From positions 1 to 64,000 of the forward strand of contig JAEWIE010000042.1 of NCBI GenBank assembly GCA_023387375.1: DNA of 64,000 nucleotides, written 5' to 3'. Below are positions 7,450 through 15,382 of the stretch, piece after piece (positions within the stretch are counted from its first letter, which is position 1; every line of letters begins with the position of its first letter). The notes beneath the pieces were generated by a model that searched no databases, was not told the DNA's origin, and was given only the letters and a program-made list of their open reading frames with translations. Source of the DNA: Bacteroidota bacterium. GTDB taxonomy: Bacteria; Bacteroidota; Bacteroidia; Flavobacteriales; Weeksellaceae. The position numbers were made by a program, and so were the translations under genes.

Positions 7450-9162
7450 ATGACAACATTGGAAAAAGCAAAATTATGGCTGAGTGATCCTTTTGATGCT
7501 CAGACCCAAGAATTAGTTAGGGCACTTATCGATTCCAACTCTCCGGATTTGGAAGATAGTTTTTATAGAGAGTTGGAATTTGGAACCGGAGGCATGAGAG
7601 GAATCATGGGAGTAGGAACCAACCGTCTTAACCGCTATACTTTAGGCCAGGCTACGCAAGGGCTTGCCAATTATCTGCACGAGCAGTTTCCTTCCGAAGA
7701 AATCAAAGTAGCCATCGCCTATGACGTGCGCCACAATTCAAAAGAATTTGCGAAACTCGTTGCGGATGTGCTAACAGCAAATCGAATCAAGGTATTACTA
7801 TTCAAAGAGCATAGACCGACCCCAGAACTTTCCTTTACCGTAAGAAATAAGAAGTGTAATGCGGGAATTGTACTAACAGCTTCCCACAATCCACCTGAAT
7901 ACAATGGATATAAAGTGTATTGGAACGATGGCGCGCAGATTGTGCCTCCGCATGACGAAGCCATAATAAAAGAAGTGTACTCCGTGAAATTTGACGAAAT
8001 CAAGTTTGGTGGAAACGACGCTTTAATTGAATGGCAAGATGAGACTGCGGACGAGGCTTATATCGACGCTTGCATCGAGAATTCTATCTACCAAAAAGAA
8101 GGCTTTGAAGATTTGAACATTGTCTTTACTTCCATCCACGGAACTACCTACACAACGGTTCCCCATGCCTTAGAGAAGGTCGGATTTAAAAAAGTGGATC
8201 TCGTCAAAGAACAAATGATTCCAAGTGGGAATTTCCCAACGGTAAAAAGTCCAAATCCAGAGGAACCTGCCGCGCTAGAAATGGCGCTAGATTTAGCGAA
8301 ACTAACCAACGCAGACATTGTGATTGGAACAGACCCTGACGGGGATCGATTAGGCATTGCCGTTCGAAATCTAGAAGGAGAAATGCAGCTTCTAAATGGA
8401 AATCAGTGCAACACGATCCTTACTTATTACATCCTTGAGCAATGGAAAAAAGAGGGGAAACTCAAGGGCAAAGAATTCATTGGTTCTACCATTGTAACGT
8501 CCGATATTTTCTTTGACATTGCAGAGAAATTTGGTGTGGACTGCAAAGTGGGACTTACCGGATTCAAATGGATTGGTAAAATGATTCGTGATCACGAGGG
8601 AGAGGAGAAATTTGTTTGTGGAGGCGAGGAGAGTTTCGGCTTTATGACAGGGGATTTTGTAAGAGACAAAGATTCTTGTGGATCCATTCTTTTAGCCTGT
8701 GAAATTGCAGCTTGGTGCAAAGCAAGAGGAACCACGATGTTTGAATACTTAATTGAAATTTACGAGGACCTTGGACTTTACTATGAGGGACTTATAAACG
8801 TGGTTAAGAAAGGACAACAAGGAGCCTTAGAAATTCAAGAAATGATGCGTAATTTCCGTGAGAATCCGCCTAAAACACTTGCAGGCTCGCCTGTAGAAGA
8901 AATAAAAGACTTTCAGTTGCAAAGCTGCAGCAAAGTCTCGACGGGCAAAACTAGCGTAATGGACGATATTCCAAAAAGTAATGTTCTTATTTACTATACG
9001 CTAGACGGAACCAAAGTTTGCGTGAGACCTTCGGGAACCGAACCGAAGATTAAGTTTTATGTATCGCTAAAAGATACCTTAGACAACAAAGAAGAATTTA
9101 ATTCTAAAATAGAAAAATTAGAACTTAAACTACAGGAAATTAAGTCAGACTTAAAACTGTAA
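7450..9162 (+). CDS. Phosphoglucomutase / phosphomannomutase family enzyme
   Basis: A 570-residue alpha-D-phosphohexomutase that interconverts hexose 1- and 6-phosphates. All four family motifs are present: the phosphoserine loop TASHNPPEYNGYK (Ser about 145), the metal loop GTDPDGDRLG (about 293-302), the sugar loop GGEESFG, and the phosphate-binding RPSGTEPKIKFY near the C-terminus. Length fits the long PGM2-like group, which includes Bacteroidota enzymes. It ends the DUF4199-glycosyltransferase-lipoprotein run and would supply sugar 1-phosphates for glycan synthesis. A strong terminator follows. Confidence 0.93.
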   Translation: MTTLEKAKLWLSDPFDAQTQELVRALIDSNSPDLEDSFYRELEFGTGGMRGIMGVGTNRLNRYTLGQATQGLANYLHEQFPSEEIKVAIAYDVRHNSKEFAKLVADVLTANRIKVLLFKEHRPTPELSFTVRNKKCNAGIVLTASHNPPEYNGYKVYWNDGAQIVPPHDEAIIKEVYSVKFDEIKFGGNDALIEWQDETADEAYIDACIENSIYQKEGFEDLNIVFTSIHGTTYTTVPHALEKVGFKKVDLVKEQMIPSGNFPTVKSPNPEEPAALEMALDLAKLTNADIVIGTDPDGDRLGIAVRNLEGEMQLLNGNQCNTILTYYILEQWKKEGKLKGKEFIGSTIVTSDIFFDIAEKFGVDCKVGLTGFKWIGKMIRDHEGEEKFVCGGEESFGFMTGDFVRDKDSCGSILLACEIAAWCKARGTTMFEYLIEIYEDLGLYYEGLINVVKKGQQGALEIQEMMRNFRENPPKTLAGSPVEEIKDFQLQSCSKVSTGKTSVMDDIPKSNVLIYYTLDGTKVCVRPSGTEPKIKFYVSLKDTLDNKEEFNSKIEKLELKLQEIKSDLKL

Positions 9163-9173
9163 ATTAATTTTTT

Positions 9174-9208
9174 AAAGTGCGGTTTTCTTTGTTGAGGACC
9201 GCACTTTT
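9174..9208 (+). terminator. Rho-independent terminator after the phosphosugar mutase
   Basis: Perfect 10-base stem AAAGTGCGGT / ACCGCACTTT with a 14-base loop, ending in Ts, 11 bases after the stop. Confidence 0.88.
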
Positions 9209-9254
9209 ATTGTGAGTAATTAGAAGGGAAAAGCGCAGGAATTGCCGTCTCGTT

Positions 9255-9276
9255 CAAAATTATTTTTGTAATTTTG
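9255..9276. repeat. Inverted repeat upstream of the aminotransferase gene
   Basis: Perfect arms CAAAATTA / TAATTTTG separated by six bases. The right arm is also a TAnnTTTG match on the plus strand, so the repeat could be an operator over a promoter box or give promoter boxes on both strands. It lies about 150 bases before the GTG start. The rest of 9209-9423 shows no gene. Confidence 0.4.
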
Positions 9277-9423
9277 AAAGTCTGACCGTCGTAGATTAAT
9301 CGATTGATTTATAGAGGTATAGGATATGAGTCTATCTTTTTTGGAATTTTAGCATAAAGAATGTTATAGGCTTTTCAAATAGGTTTACGCTTAAAATTAG
9401 TACAATACAAAATCCTAAAAAAA

Positions 9424-10677
9424 GTGAAAGTATCGCAACTCGCCGCACACTTGATCGGCTCGGAAATCATTAAGATTGGAAATCAAGTGAATGAAATGAA
9501 GGCTCAAGGGGCCGATATTGCCAATTTAACGATTGGAGATCTGAATTCGGACTTGTATCCAATTCCTAGCTTTTTAAAAGAAAGGATTGAAATTGCGTAC
9601 GATCATAATTTGACGAACTATCCGCCTGCCAATGGACTGAAGGAACTAAGAGAAGCTATTTCTGAAGATGTAGACTCTCGTTACAGCTTAAACTACAGTC
9701 CGGACGATATTCTAGTAGCAGGAGGATCTAGACCCTTAATTTATGCTGCTTTTCAAACCTTGGTAGATCCAGGGGATAAAGTGGTGTATCCAGTACCTTC
9801 TTGGAACAACAATCATTATTCTTACCTTACTCAGGCCGAAAAAATTGAGATTCAAACCTTAGAGGAAAACTTTTTTTTGCCGACAGCAAGTGAGTTAGAG
9901 CCTCATTTAAAGGGGGCTACGCTTTTAGCGCTTTGTTCGCCCTTAAACCCTACGGGAACCATGTTCTCGAAATCACAACTAGAAGAAATTTGTGAATTGG
10001 TTGTAAAGGAGAACGAATCAAGATCCTTAGAACAGAAGCCTCTTTACCTTATGTACGATCAAATTTATGCGCTTCTCACCTTTGACAAAACGCATTACAA
10101 TCCTGTTTCGCTTAATTCAAAAATGCGCGATTACACCGTATTTATAGACGGAAGTTCAAAATGCTTTGCAGCCACTGGGCTTCGTGTAGGATGGAGCTTT
10201 GGTCCAAGCGAAGTCATCTCCAAAATGAAATCCCTTTTAGGTCACGTGGGGGCTTGGGCTCCAAAACCTGAGCAAATGGCTGTAGGAGAGTTTCTAAAAG
10301 AGAGTGAAAAAGTTGATGTATACGTTAGCGATTACAAAGGCAAATTAAACGAGAGCCTTAAAGCGCTTCACGGCGGAATTCAAACGCTGAAAGAAAAGGG
10401 TCTCTTGGTCGATAGTATTGAGCCTATGGGCGCTTTGTACTTAACGGTGAAGCTCGATTATTTAGGCAAGAAACAGCCTAATGGAAATTTGATTGAATCA
10501 TCCAGTGATTTGGTATTCTATTTAATTGAAAATGCAGGCGTGGCCCTCGTTCCTTTCTCTGCCTTTGGAGCGAGTTCTGATATGCCTTGGTTTAGAGCCT
10601 CGGTGGGAGGACTTAGCCTTCAGCAAATCAACGAGCTCTTTCCTCGATTGGAAGCTGCTCTTTCTAAATTAAGCTAA
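9424..10677 (+). CDS. Class I/II PLP-dependent aminotransferase
   Basis: A 417-residue fold-type I aminotransferase. The PLP-binding lysine lies in DGSSKCFAATGLRVGW (about residue 246), the conserved SPLNPTG loop is at about 162-168, and the carboxylate-binding arginine is in WFRASVGG near the C-terminus. It resembles aspartate/tyrosine-type aminotransferases common in flavobacteria; the substrate cannot be fixed. The start is a GTG: the protein begins KVSQLAAHLIGSEIIKIGNQV, as expected for the family N-terminus, and no in-frame ATG lies nearby. The next gene, kdsB, starts 55 bases later. Confidence 0.9.
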   Translation: MKVSQLAAHLIGSEIIKIGNQVNEMKAQGADIANLTIGDLNSDLYPIPSFLKERIEIAYDHNLTNYPPANGLKELREAISEDVDSRYSLNYSPDDILVAGGSRPLIYAAFQTLVDPGDKVVYPVPSWNNNHYSYLTQAEKIEIQTLEENFFLPTASELEPHLKGATLLALCSPLNPTGTMFSKSQLEEICELVVKENESRSLEQKPLYLMYDQIYALLTFDKTHYNPVSLNSKMRDYTVFIDGSSKCFAATGLRVGWSFGPSEVISKMKSLLGHVGAWAPKPEQMAVGEFLKESEKVDVYVSDYKGKLNESLKALHGGIQTLKEKGLLVDSIEPMGALYLTVKLDYLGKKQPNGNLIESSSDLVFYLIENAGVALVPFSAFGASSDMPWFRASVGGLSLQQINELFPRLEAALSKLS

Positions 10678-10732
10678 GGAATCGTTTATTCAAAGGTGCG
10701 CGATAGGCGCATCGAACTCTAATTAACACTAT

Positions 10733-11482
10733 ATGAAAATCATTGCCGTGATCCCCGCTCGCTATGAGGCGAGTCGTTTTCCAGGGAAACTCTTAGAAAA
10801 ACTGGGCGAGAGGTCCGTCATTTTAACTACCTATCAAAACGTCGTGCAGACAGGATTGTTTGATCAGGTGCATGTGGCTACTGACAGTTCGCTTATCTAT
10901 GAGGAAATCGTATCGAACGGAGGAAAGGCTGTGCTTACAGGAGAACACGAAACGGGCAGTGACCGTATCGCAGAAGCGGTGAAGGACTTAGACTGTGATA
11001 TCGTAATTAATGTGCAAGGAGACGAGCCTTTTTTGAAAGCAGGTCCCCTTGAGCAGCTCATTTCTGTTTTTGAAAATGACCCTAAAAAAGAAATCTCTTT
11101 AGCCTCCTTAAAAATTGAGTTGAAAGAGTGGGAAGACATAGAAAATCCAAACCATGTGAAAGTGATTACCGATCAGAAAGGAAATGCCCTTTACTTTAGT
11201 CGCTCGGTGATTCCTTTTCCTAGAGAAAGAAGTGAAAAAGTCCATTACTATAAGCATGTGGGAGTGTATGCCTTTCGAAAACAGGCCCTTTTGTCGTTTG
11301 CCTCTCTAGAGCAAAAACCCCTTGAGATTTCTGAAAAGATTGAGTGCCTGAGATACCTCGAACACGGCATGAAAATTAGAATGGTAGAAACCGATTTTAT
11401 AGGCGTGGGGATCGATGTTCCACAGGACCTAGAAAAAGCAAGGGCTCTGCTATGTTCCCAAGACAAAAAAAGCCCGTTTTAA
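10733..11482 (+). CDS. kdsB: 3-deoxy-manno-octulosonate cytidylyltransferase
   Basis: A 249-residue enzyme that activates KDO as CMP-KDO for lipid A core assembly. It shows the nucleotidyltransferase start [18 protein letters not shown], the [11 protein letters not shown] segment, the VNVQGDEPF metal-binding loop (about residues 92-101) and the [10 protein letters not shown] motif near 175. Length is normal. The KDO-8-phosphate synthase gene kdsA lies about 20 kb away at 30621, so the pathway genes are not clustered. Confidence 0.94.
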   Translation: MKIIAVIPARYEASRFPGKLLEKLGERSVILTTYQNVVQTGLFDQVHVATDSSLIYEEIVSNGGKAVLTGEHETGSDRIAEAVKDLDCDIVINVQGDEPFLKAGPLEQLISVFENDPKKEISLASLKIELKEWEDIENPNHVKVITDQKGNALYFSRSVIPFPRERSEKVHYYKHVGVYAFRKQALLSFASLEQKPLEISEKIECLRYLEHGMKIRMVETDFIGVGIDVPQDLEKARALLCSQDKKSPF

Positions 11483-11493
11483 ATAAAATATTT

Positions 11494-11501
11494 TATCTTT
11501 G
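11494..11501 (+). promoter_or_regulatory. -7 promoter box before the LolA-like gene
   Basis: TATCTTTG, a perfect TAnnTTTG, 14 bases upstream of the ATG at 11516. No TTG at the normal -33 distance. Confidence 0.5.
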
Positions 11502-11515
11502 GTCATTAATCAATT

Positions 11516-12187
11516 ATGAAAGTACTCTATAAAATACTCTTTGTTCTCTTTATGAGCTTCTCACAATTTGGATTTTCACAAACAGGCAAAGAGATCATTG
11601 AAAAAAATATTGAGCTCTCCGGAGGACTTATCAATTGGAAGTTATTGAACTCTGTGATTCTTTCTGGAAAAGTCACCTTAGGTATCAAAGATGAGTATCC
11701 GATTCGGATTTATCAGCAAAGACCTAATTTGACCAAAACCATGATCACGATCGGAAAGAAGGACATGGTTATTGAAGGATACGATGGGAAAGATGGCTAT
11801 GCAATGAATTACGCAGCGAATAAGCTTCAGAAATATCCTAATTACAGTGCAGAAAGTTTCGATAATGATTTTATTGATTTTGAAAATAAAGGATTTCAAG
11901 CCAAGTATTTAGGAAAAGAAAAGGTTGGGGATAATTACTGCTTTAAAGTAGAGTTACTTAAGAATGTGAACCGAACTATTTACTATTTTGATACGAAAAC
12001 CTACATGCTTTTAAAAGAAGTAAAGAAGGACGAAACCTTATTGTATTCTGATTATGAAAAGGTAGGCAATTTGCTTTTTGCACATCGTATCGCTAGTGAA
12101 ACCGAGGGAGAGCAGTCCGATTATGTGATGCTCATTACAAAAATAGAGGTAAATAAGGTGATTCCTGCTTCTACATTTAAATTCTAA
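11516..12187 (+). CDS. Exported LolA-like protein
   Basis: A 223-residue protein with a signal peptide (about residues 1-21, ending FGFSQ). The mature part begins with GKEIIEKNIELSGG, a pattern common to Bacteroidota proteins labelled outer-membrane lipoprotein-sorting-like, and continues as regularly spaced beta strands ending in TKIEVNKVIPASTFKF, like the end of LolA-fold proteins. A role in carrying lipids or lipoproteins through the periplasm is inference; no catalytic motif is seen. It has its own -7 box, and the glutathione peroxidase gene begins 29 bases after its stop. Confidence 0.7.
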   Translation: MKVLYKILFVLFMSFSQFGFSQTGKEIIEKNIELSGGLINWKLLNSVILSGKVTLGIKDEYPIRIYQQRPNLTKTMITIGKKDMVIEGYDGKDGYAMNYAANKLQKYPNYSAESFDNDFIDFENKGFQAKYLGKEKVGDNYCFKVELLKNVNRTIYYFDTKTYMLLKEVKKDETLLYSDYEKVGNLLFAHRIASETEGEQSDYVMLITKIEVNKVIPASTFKF

Positions 12188-12216
12188 TTCAAAAAGGATT
12201 AGAACAAACCTAAAAA

Positions 12217-12798
12217 ATGGAAACGATGAAAAAAGTATTTATTTTATTGTTGTCCGCCTTAAGTATTGTGCAGTCGTGCATGAACCAGAAAAGCGAAACA
12301 TCAAAAGAAAAAACCAAAGAGCAGATGGGAAAGACAATATATGACTTTAAAGTAGAGAGTCTTGACGGAGGTGAGATTAATTTTGCTGATTTTAAAGGCA
12401 AAAAAATTCTGATTGTTAATACAGCCTCGGAGTGTGGATTTACTCCTCAGTATGCCGATCTAGAAACCTTAAGTAAAACCTATGGGGATAAGCTTGTGGT
12501 AGTAGGGTTTCCTGCAAATAATTTTGGTTCCCAGGAACCGGGTACGAACGAAGAAATTGGCGCATTTTGCGAAAAGAACTTTGGAGTTACCTTTCCAATG
12601 GCCGCGAAGGTCTCTGTAAAAGGAGAGGATACGGCGCCCCTCTTTAAATACCTGACAGAAAAAGAACTTAATGGAGTAAAGAATACAACAATTCTTTGGA
12701 ATTTCACTAAATTCTTACTCGACGAAAATGGAAAACTAGTGGATACTTTTATAAGTACGACCAAACCTACAGACGAGGCGATTACCAAGCACTTATAG
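12217..12798 (+). CDS. Glutathione peroxidase family lipoprotein
   Basis: A 193-residue thioredoxin-fold peroxidase. The catalytic cysteine is in NTASECGFTPQY, glutamine in FPANNFGSQEPG and tryptophan in LWNFTKFL, the standard Cys-Gln-Trp set; it uses cysteine rather than selenocysteine. The N-terminus has a lipobox-like LSIVQSC, so it is probably tethered in the periplasm and reduces peroxides with thioredoxin-like donors (family knowledge). Translation may begin at ATG 12217 or at ATG 12226 (MKKVF), which gives a more typical lipoprotein signal. It ends in a clear terminator. Confidence 0.9.
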   Translation: METMKKVFILLLSALSIVQSCMNQKSETSKEKTKEQMGKTIYDFKVESLDGGEINFADFKGKKILIVNTASECGFTPQYADLETLSKTYGDKLVVVGFPANNFGSQEPGTNEEIGAFCEKNFGVTFPMAAKVSVKGEDTAPLFKYLTEKELNGVKNTTILWNFTKFLLDENGKLVDTFISTTKPTDEAITKHL

Positions 12799-12824
12799 TT
12801 TTGCACTTTGTCTTATCAATAGAG

Positions 12825-12854
12825 AGCCTTCCAAAAAATTGGAAGGCTTTTTTT
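12825..12854 (+). terminator. Terminator after the glutathione peroxidase gene
   Basis: Perfect 10-base stem AGCCTTCCAA / TTGGAAGGCT with an AAAA loop, then six Ts. The T-run reaches the stop codon of the converging minus-strand gene. Confidence 0.88.
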
Positions 12855-13503
12855 AAGGCTTCTTAGCCAAGCTAAAAATGGATGCGAGAGAAATCACAGA
12901 TTCTCCCTTGGATTTTATTTTGGCGCTATAGACCATCGCTTGGGCAAGCGTGCTCGTTTGTAAAGGTCTTAGCTTTCGAAGTAAATGCAATCGGTTGAGG
13001 AATTTCAGAACCGAGGCACCTAGAACTTCGCCGGGTCTATCGCTCATTTTACGCTCGAGCATGCCCGGTTGAAAAATGGTAAGCTTTTCAAACTCAAGAG
13101 CACGAATCTCTTCTTCTAGTTCCCCTTTCATTTTGGAATAGAAAACTTTTGAATTTTGATTAGCCCCATACGATGAAATTAAAACAAAGTGGGGAACCTC
13201 ATTTTCCCTACACCCTTTCGCAAAGTCTAGTTGGTAGTCGAAATCTACCTTACGCTGAGAAAGTTTTCCGCCTGCAGCCTTAAGGGTAGTGCCCAGACAG
13301 GAGAACGCCACATCCCCCTTAAGTTGGGACTTCCAATCTTGTGGCCTTTCAAAGTCTACGATATCAACGTGGAGTTTTGGATCCGAAAAGTCTAAAGGTC
13401 TTCTAGAAAAAGCATGGACGGAATCAAAATCTGAATCCCTTAGTAATTCCTCAATTAGCTCTTTCCCGGTGGCGCCCGTGGCGCCTATTACAAGTGCTTT
13501 CAT
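12853..13503 (-). CDS. NAD(P)-binding Rossmann-fold protein
   Basis: A 216-residue atypical short-chain dehydrogenase-like protein. The dinucleotide-binding loop GATGATGKEL is at residues 7-16, and AFSRRPLDF may contact the NADP phosphate. ISSYGAN followed by FYSKMKGELE supplies a Ser/Tyr/Lys-like arrangement (YSKMK). It resembles HTATIP2/YwnB-like proteins that bind NADP, whose substrates are largely unknown. It converges on the glutathione peroxidase gene. Confidence 0.8.
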   Translation of the reverse strand: MKALVIGATGATGKELIEELLRDSDFDSVHAFSRRPLDFSDPKLHVDIVDFERPQDWKSQLKGDVAFSCLGTTLKAAGGKLSQRKVDFDYQLDFAKGCRENEVPHFVLISSYGANQNSKVFYSKMKGELEEEIRALEFEKLTIFQPGMLERKMSDRPGEVLGASVLKFLNRLHLLRKLRPLQTSTLAQAMVYSAKIKSKGESVISLASIFSLAKKP

Positions 13504-13533
13504 TTTTTTTCATAGTATAAGTACCGAATTTAC

Positions 13534-13541
13534 TACTTTTG
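13534..13541 (+). promoter_or_regulatory. -7 promoter box before the MmcQ/YjbR gene
   Basis: TACTTTTG, a perfect TAnnTTTG match, 54 bases before the ATG at 13596, in the gap between two divergent genes. Confidence 0.4.
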
Positions 13542-13595
13542 AATTAGATCTTGAGCTTTTACCCTTAAAACTATAATTTCAAAATTCACATCACC

Positions 13596-13949
13596 ATGGA
13601 TGCAGAACAGATTCGCTCTTATTGTCTCGAAAAAAAAGGAGTCAGCGAAAGTTTCCCTTTCAATGAAACTACCTTGGTCTTTAAAGTGGGAGCAAAAATG
13701 TTTTTACTTCTTTCGCTAGATGCATTTCCACTAAGCTTTGCTGTCAAGACAGCTCCTAATTGGAGTGAGCAGTTACGGGAATCTTATAGTCAAATTAAAG
13801 GGGCTTATCACATGAACAAGACCCATTGGAATTCGGTAGACCCAGAAGGAGTCCCAACTGAGCTACTGTATAAATTGATAGACCATTCTTATGCGTTGAT
13901 TTTCAACTCGCTAAGTCGTAAAGTCAGGGAAGAGATAACAAAAGGATAA
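13596..13949 (+). CDS. MmcQ/YjbR family protein
   Basis: A 117-residue protein of the YjbR/CyaY-like fold. The N-terminal DAEQIRSYCLEKKGVSESFPFNE, the central FAVKTAPNWSEQLRE and the C-terminal KTHWNSVD...LLYKLIDHSYALI are the family's conserved blocks. Some members are annotated as DNA-binding, but the biochemical role is not established. It stands alone; the following 300 bases are visibly AT-rich and hold only the promoter of the next gene. Confidence 0.88.
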   Translation: MDAEQIRSYCLEKKGVSESFPFNETTLVFKVGAKMFLLLSLDAFPLSFAVKTAPNWSEQLRESYSQIKGAYHMNKTHWNSVDPEGVPTELLYKLIDHSYALIFNSLSRKVREEITKG

Positions 13950-14172
13950 AGTATACATATTGAATTTTTAATATATTTTCCCTTTATCATATTATTTGTA
14001 CGATACACCGAATTATTGCTAATACTTATTAAATTTTTCACAATTTATATTAAATAGATTAGATTTTCTCAAATGTTTCCTCGTGTTTGTTTCTATTATA
14101 TTACAATATGGGAATGATAATTATATAAAGTTAAATTTATTTTATTAACTATTTTTATTATTTTTTTGCGAA

Positions 14173-14206
14173 TTGATAATTATATCGTTTTTTTTACTTA
14201 GCTTTG
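14173..14206 (+). promoter_or_regulatory. Promoter of the small secreted-protein gene
   Basis: TTG at 14173-14175, a 23-base spacer, and a perfect -7 box TAGCTTTG at 14199-14206. It is the only clear signal in the AT-rich interval 13950-14245 and sets a transcript start near 14212, about 34 bases before the proposed TTG start. Confidence 0.6.
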
Positions 14207-14245
14207 AAAGGTATGTAAACGTGTGCACAGTTTATTTTTCAAATC

Positions 14246-14578
14246 TTGTTTAACTTTTATAAAATAAAAATTATAAAAAATTTAATTTTATTATTATGTT
14301 TTGTTTTTCTTGGTTCATCGAACGTGTTTGCGAAGGCAGATGACGGTAAACCGCGGAAAAGTGATGTTCCAGTCCATGCTGTCATGAATAACAGTAAAAC
14401 TGCGATAGTTGCAATTGGAGATTGTACAATTGTAACCGTGTATCGTGTTACAGGTATGTGTGGTGGCGTAATTGGTGATGTTAGCACACAAGAAGAAGCG
14501 ACAGGTGACGCTTGTGATGGAACTGAAGGTGGCGTTATTATTAATGTAGAAACAGTTGCTGTTGATGATTGTCCATAA
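14246..14578 (+). CDS. Small secreted cysteine-containing protein, unknown family
   Basis: A 110-residue product with a strong signal peptide (KIKIIKNLILLLCFVFLGSSNVFA, cut about residue 29), leaving a mature part of about 80 residues that is acidic and rich in Gly, Val and Thr, with four cysteines (GDCTIV, GMCGG, GDACDG, DDCP at the C-terminus), able to form two disulfides in the periplasm or outside. There is no ATG: the frame opens with TTG at 14246, and the expected position of a signal-peptide methionine reads ATA. It has its own promoter and is followed by a hairpin, then a GLPGLI gene and a TonB-receptor-like gene. I do not recognise the family; it may be a secreted peptide precursor or ligand of that receptor (inference). 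Confidence 0.6.
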   Translation: MFNFYKIKIIKNLILLLCFVFLGSSNVFAKADDGKPRKSDVPVHAVMNNSKTAIVAIGDCTIVTVYRVTGMCGGVIGDVSTQEEATGDACDGTEGGVIINVETVAVDDCP

Positions 14579-14583
14579 TTTTT

Positions 14584-14611
14584 TTAGGCTGCTTGCTTGC
14601 AAGCAGCCTAA
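14584..14611 (+). terminator. Strong hairpin between the small secreted protein and GLPGLI genes
   Basis: Perfect 12-base stem TTAGGCTGCTTG / CAAGCAGCCTAA with a CTTG loop, five bases after the stop. The U-run after the stem is short (UUUC), so it may be a leaky terminator or an RNA-stabilising 3' end that lets the first gene be expressed far above the two downstream genes. Confidence 0.65.
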
Positions 14612-14630
14612 TTTCAAGTATAACACTTTA

Positions 14631-15368
14631 ATTTCTAGAGGAAATTATTTCACTTTTCTTCTAGTAACAGCCCTCTATTTCCCACAAGAGAAATACATTG
14701 GACTTGTCGAATATACGTTCGTGAAGGAAATTGGAGGCACGCAAGCATTTTCAGAATATCTACTCTTAAACGAGGCTAATTCTTTTTATTTTTCCTATAA
14801 TCAAAAAAAAGATACCTATGAGGAGTTAGCTCGGGAGTTTGAATTTAGATATTCCAATAATGTCGTTAAATACGAAGCTGATAAAAGTGAGTTTACCGAA
14901 CTAAGGAATCTCCGATCCTTCTATAGAATGTCAGATACCCCTCCTGCAATCCAATGGGAGATTAAGCAGGAAACGAAAGAAATACTCGGCTATACTTGTA
15001 CTAATGCTATAGGTGAATTTCGTGGACGTACGTACTCCGTATGGTTTGCAAGTGAGGTTCCCTTTTTCTATGGACCTTGGAAATTAACGGGGCTACCAGG
15101 ACTTATACTCGAAGCTCGAGATAATTATGGGTATTTTCATTACATAGCGAAAGAGATTACTCTTAATAAAGATTTTTTTGTGCCAGCAGTGTTAGAAGAA
15201 AAGCTATCGGAGCAAAATTCTATAGCTTACAAGGAGTTCATTGAGATTGAAAATGATTTTTTCAAGGATATTAAGAATAAGATCCAAGCTTCACGTCCCA
15301 GAGGGACTGTATTTAAGGAAACTCCTCTTCGAGAATTATTGAAAGAGACCAAATTTGAGTGGGAGTAA
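14631..15368 (+). CDS. GLPGLI family protein (start codon unclear)
   Basis: The frame encodes a GLPGLI-type protein: SVWFASEVPFFYGPWKLTGLPGLILEARDNYG contains the naming motif, preceded by IQWEIKQETKEILGYTCTNA, the usual block before it. An N-terminal hydrophobic stretch (NYFTFLLVTALYFPQ) looks like a signal peptide. No ATG, GTG or TTG lies just upstream of it. The only canonical start is ATG 14556, inside the previous gene, from which ribosomes would have to read through the hairpin at 14584-14611. Coordinates here begin at an ATT codon as a compromise; the gene may use a rare start, be coupled to the upstream gene, or have lost its start. Function of the family is unknown; members often lie beside TonB-receptor-like genes, as here (8-14 base gap). 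Confidence 0.7.
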   Translation: MSRGNYFTFLLVTALYFPQEKYIGLVEYTFVKEIGGTQAFSEYLLLNEANSFYFSYNQKKDTYEELAREFEFRYSNNVVKYEADKSEFTELRNLRSFYRMSDTPPAIQWEIKQETKEILGYTCTNAIGEFRGRTYSVWFASEVPFFYGPWKLTGLPGLILEARDNYGYFHYIAKEITLNKDFFVPAVLEEKLSEQNSIAYKEFIEIENDFFKDIKNKIQASRPRGTVFKETPLRELLKETKFEWE

Positions 15369-15382
15369 AATAGGGATTGTAT

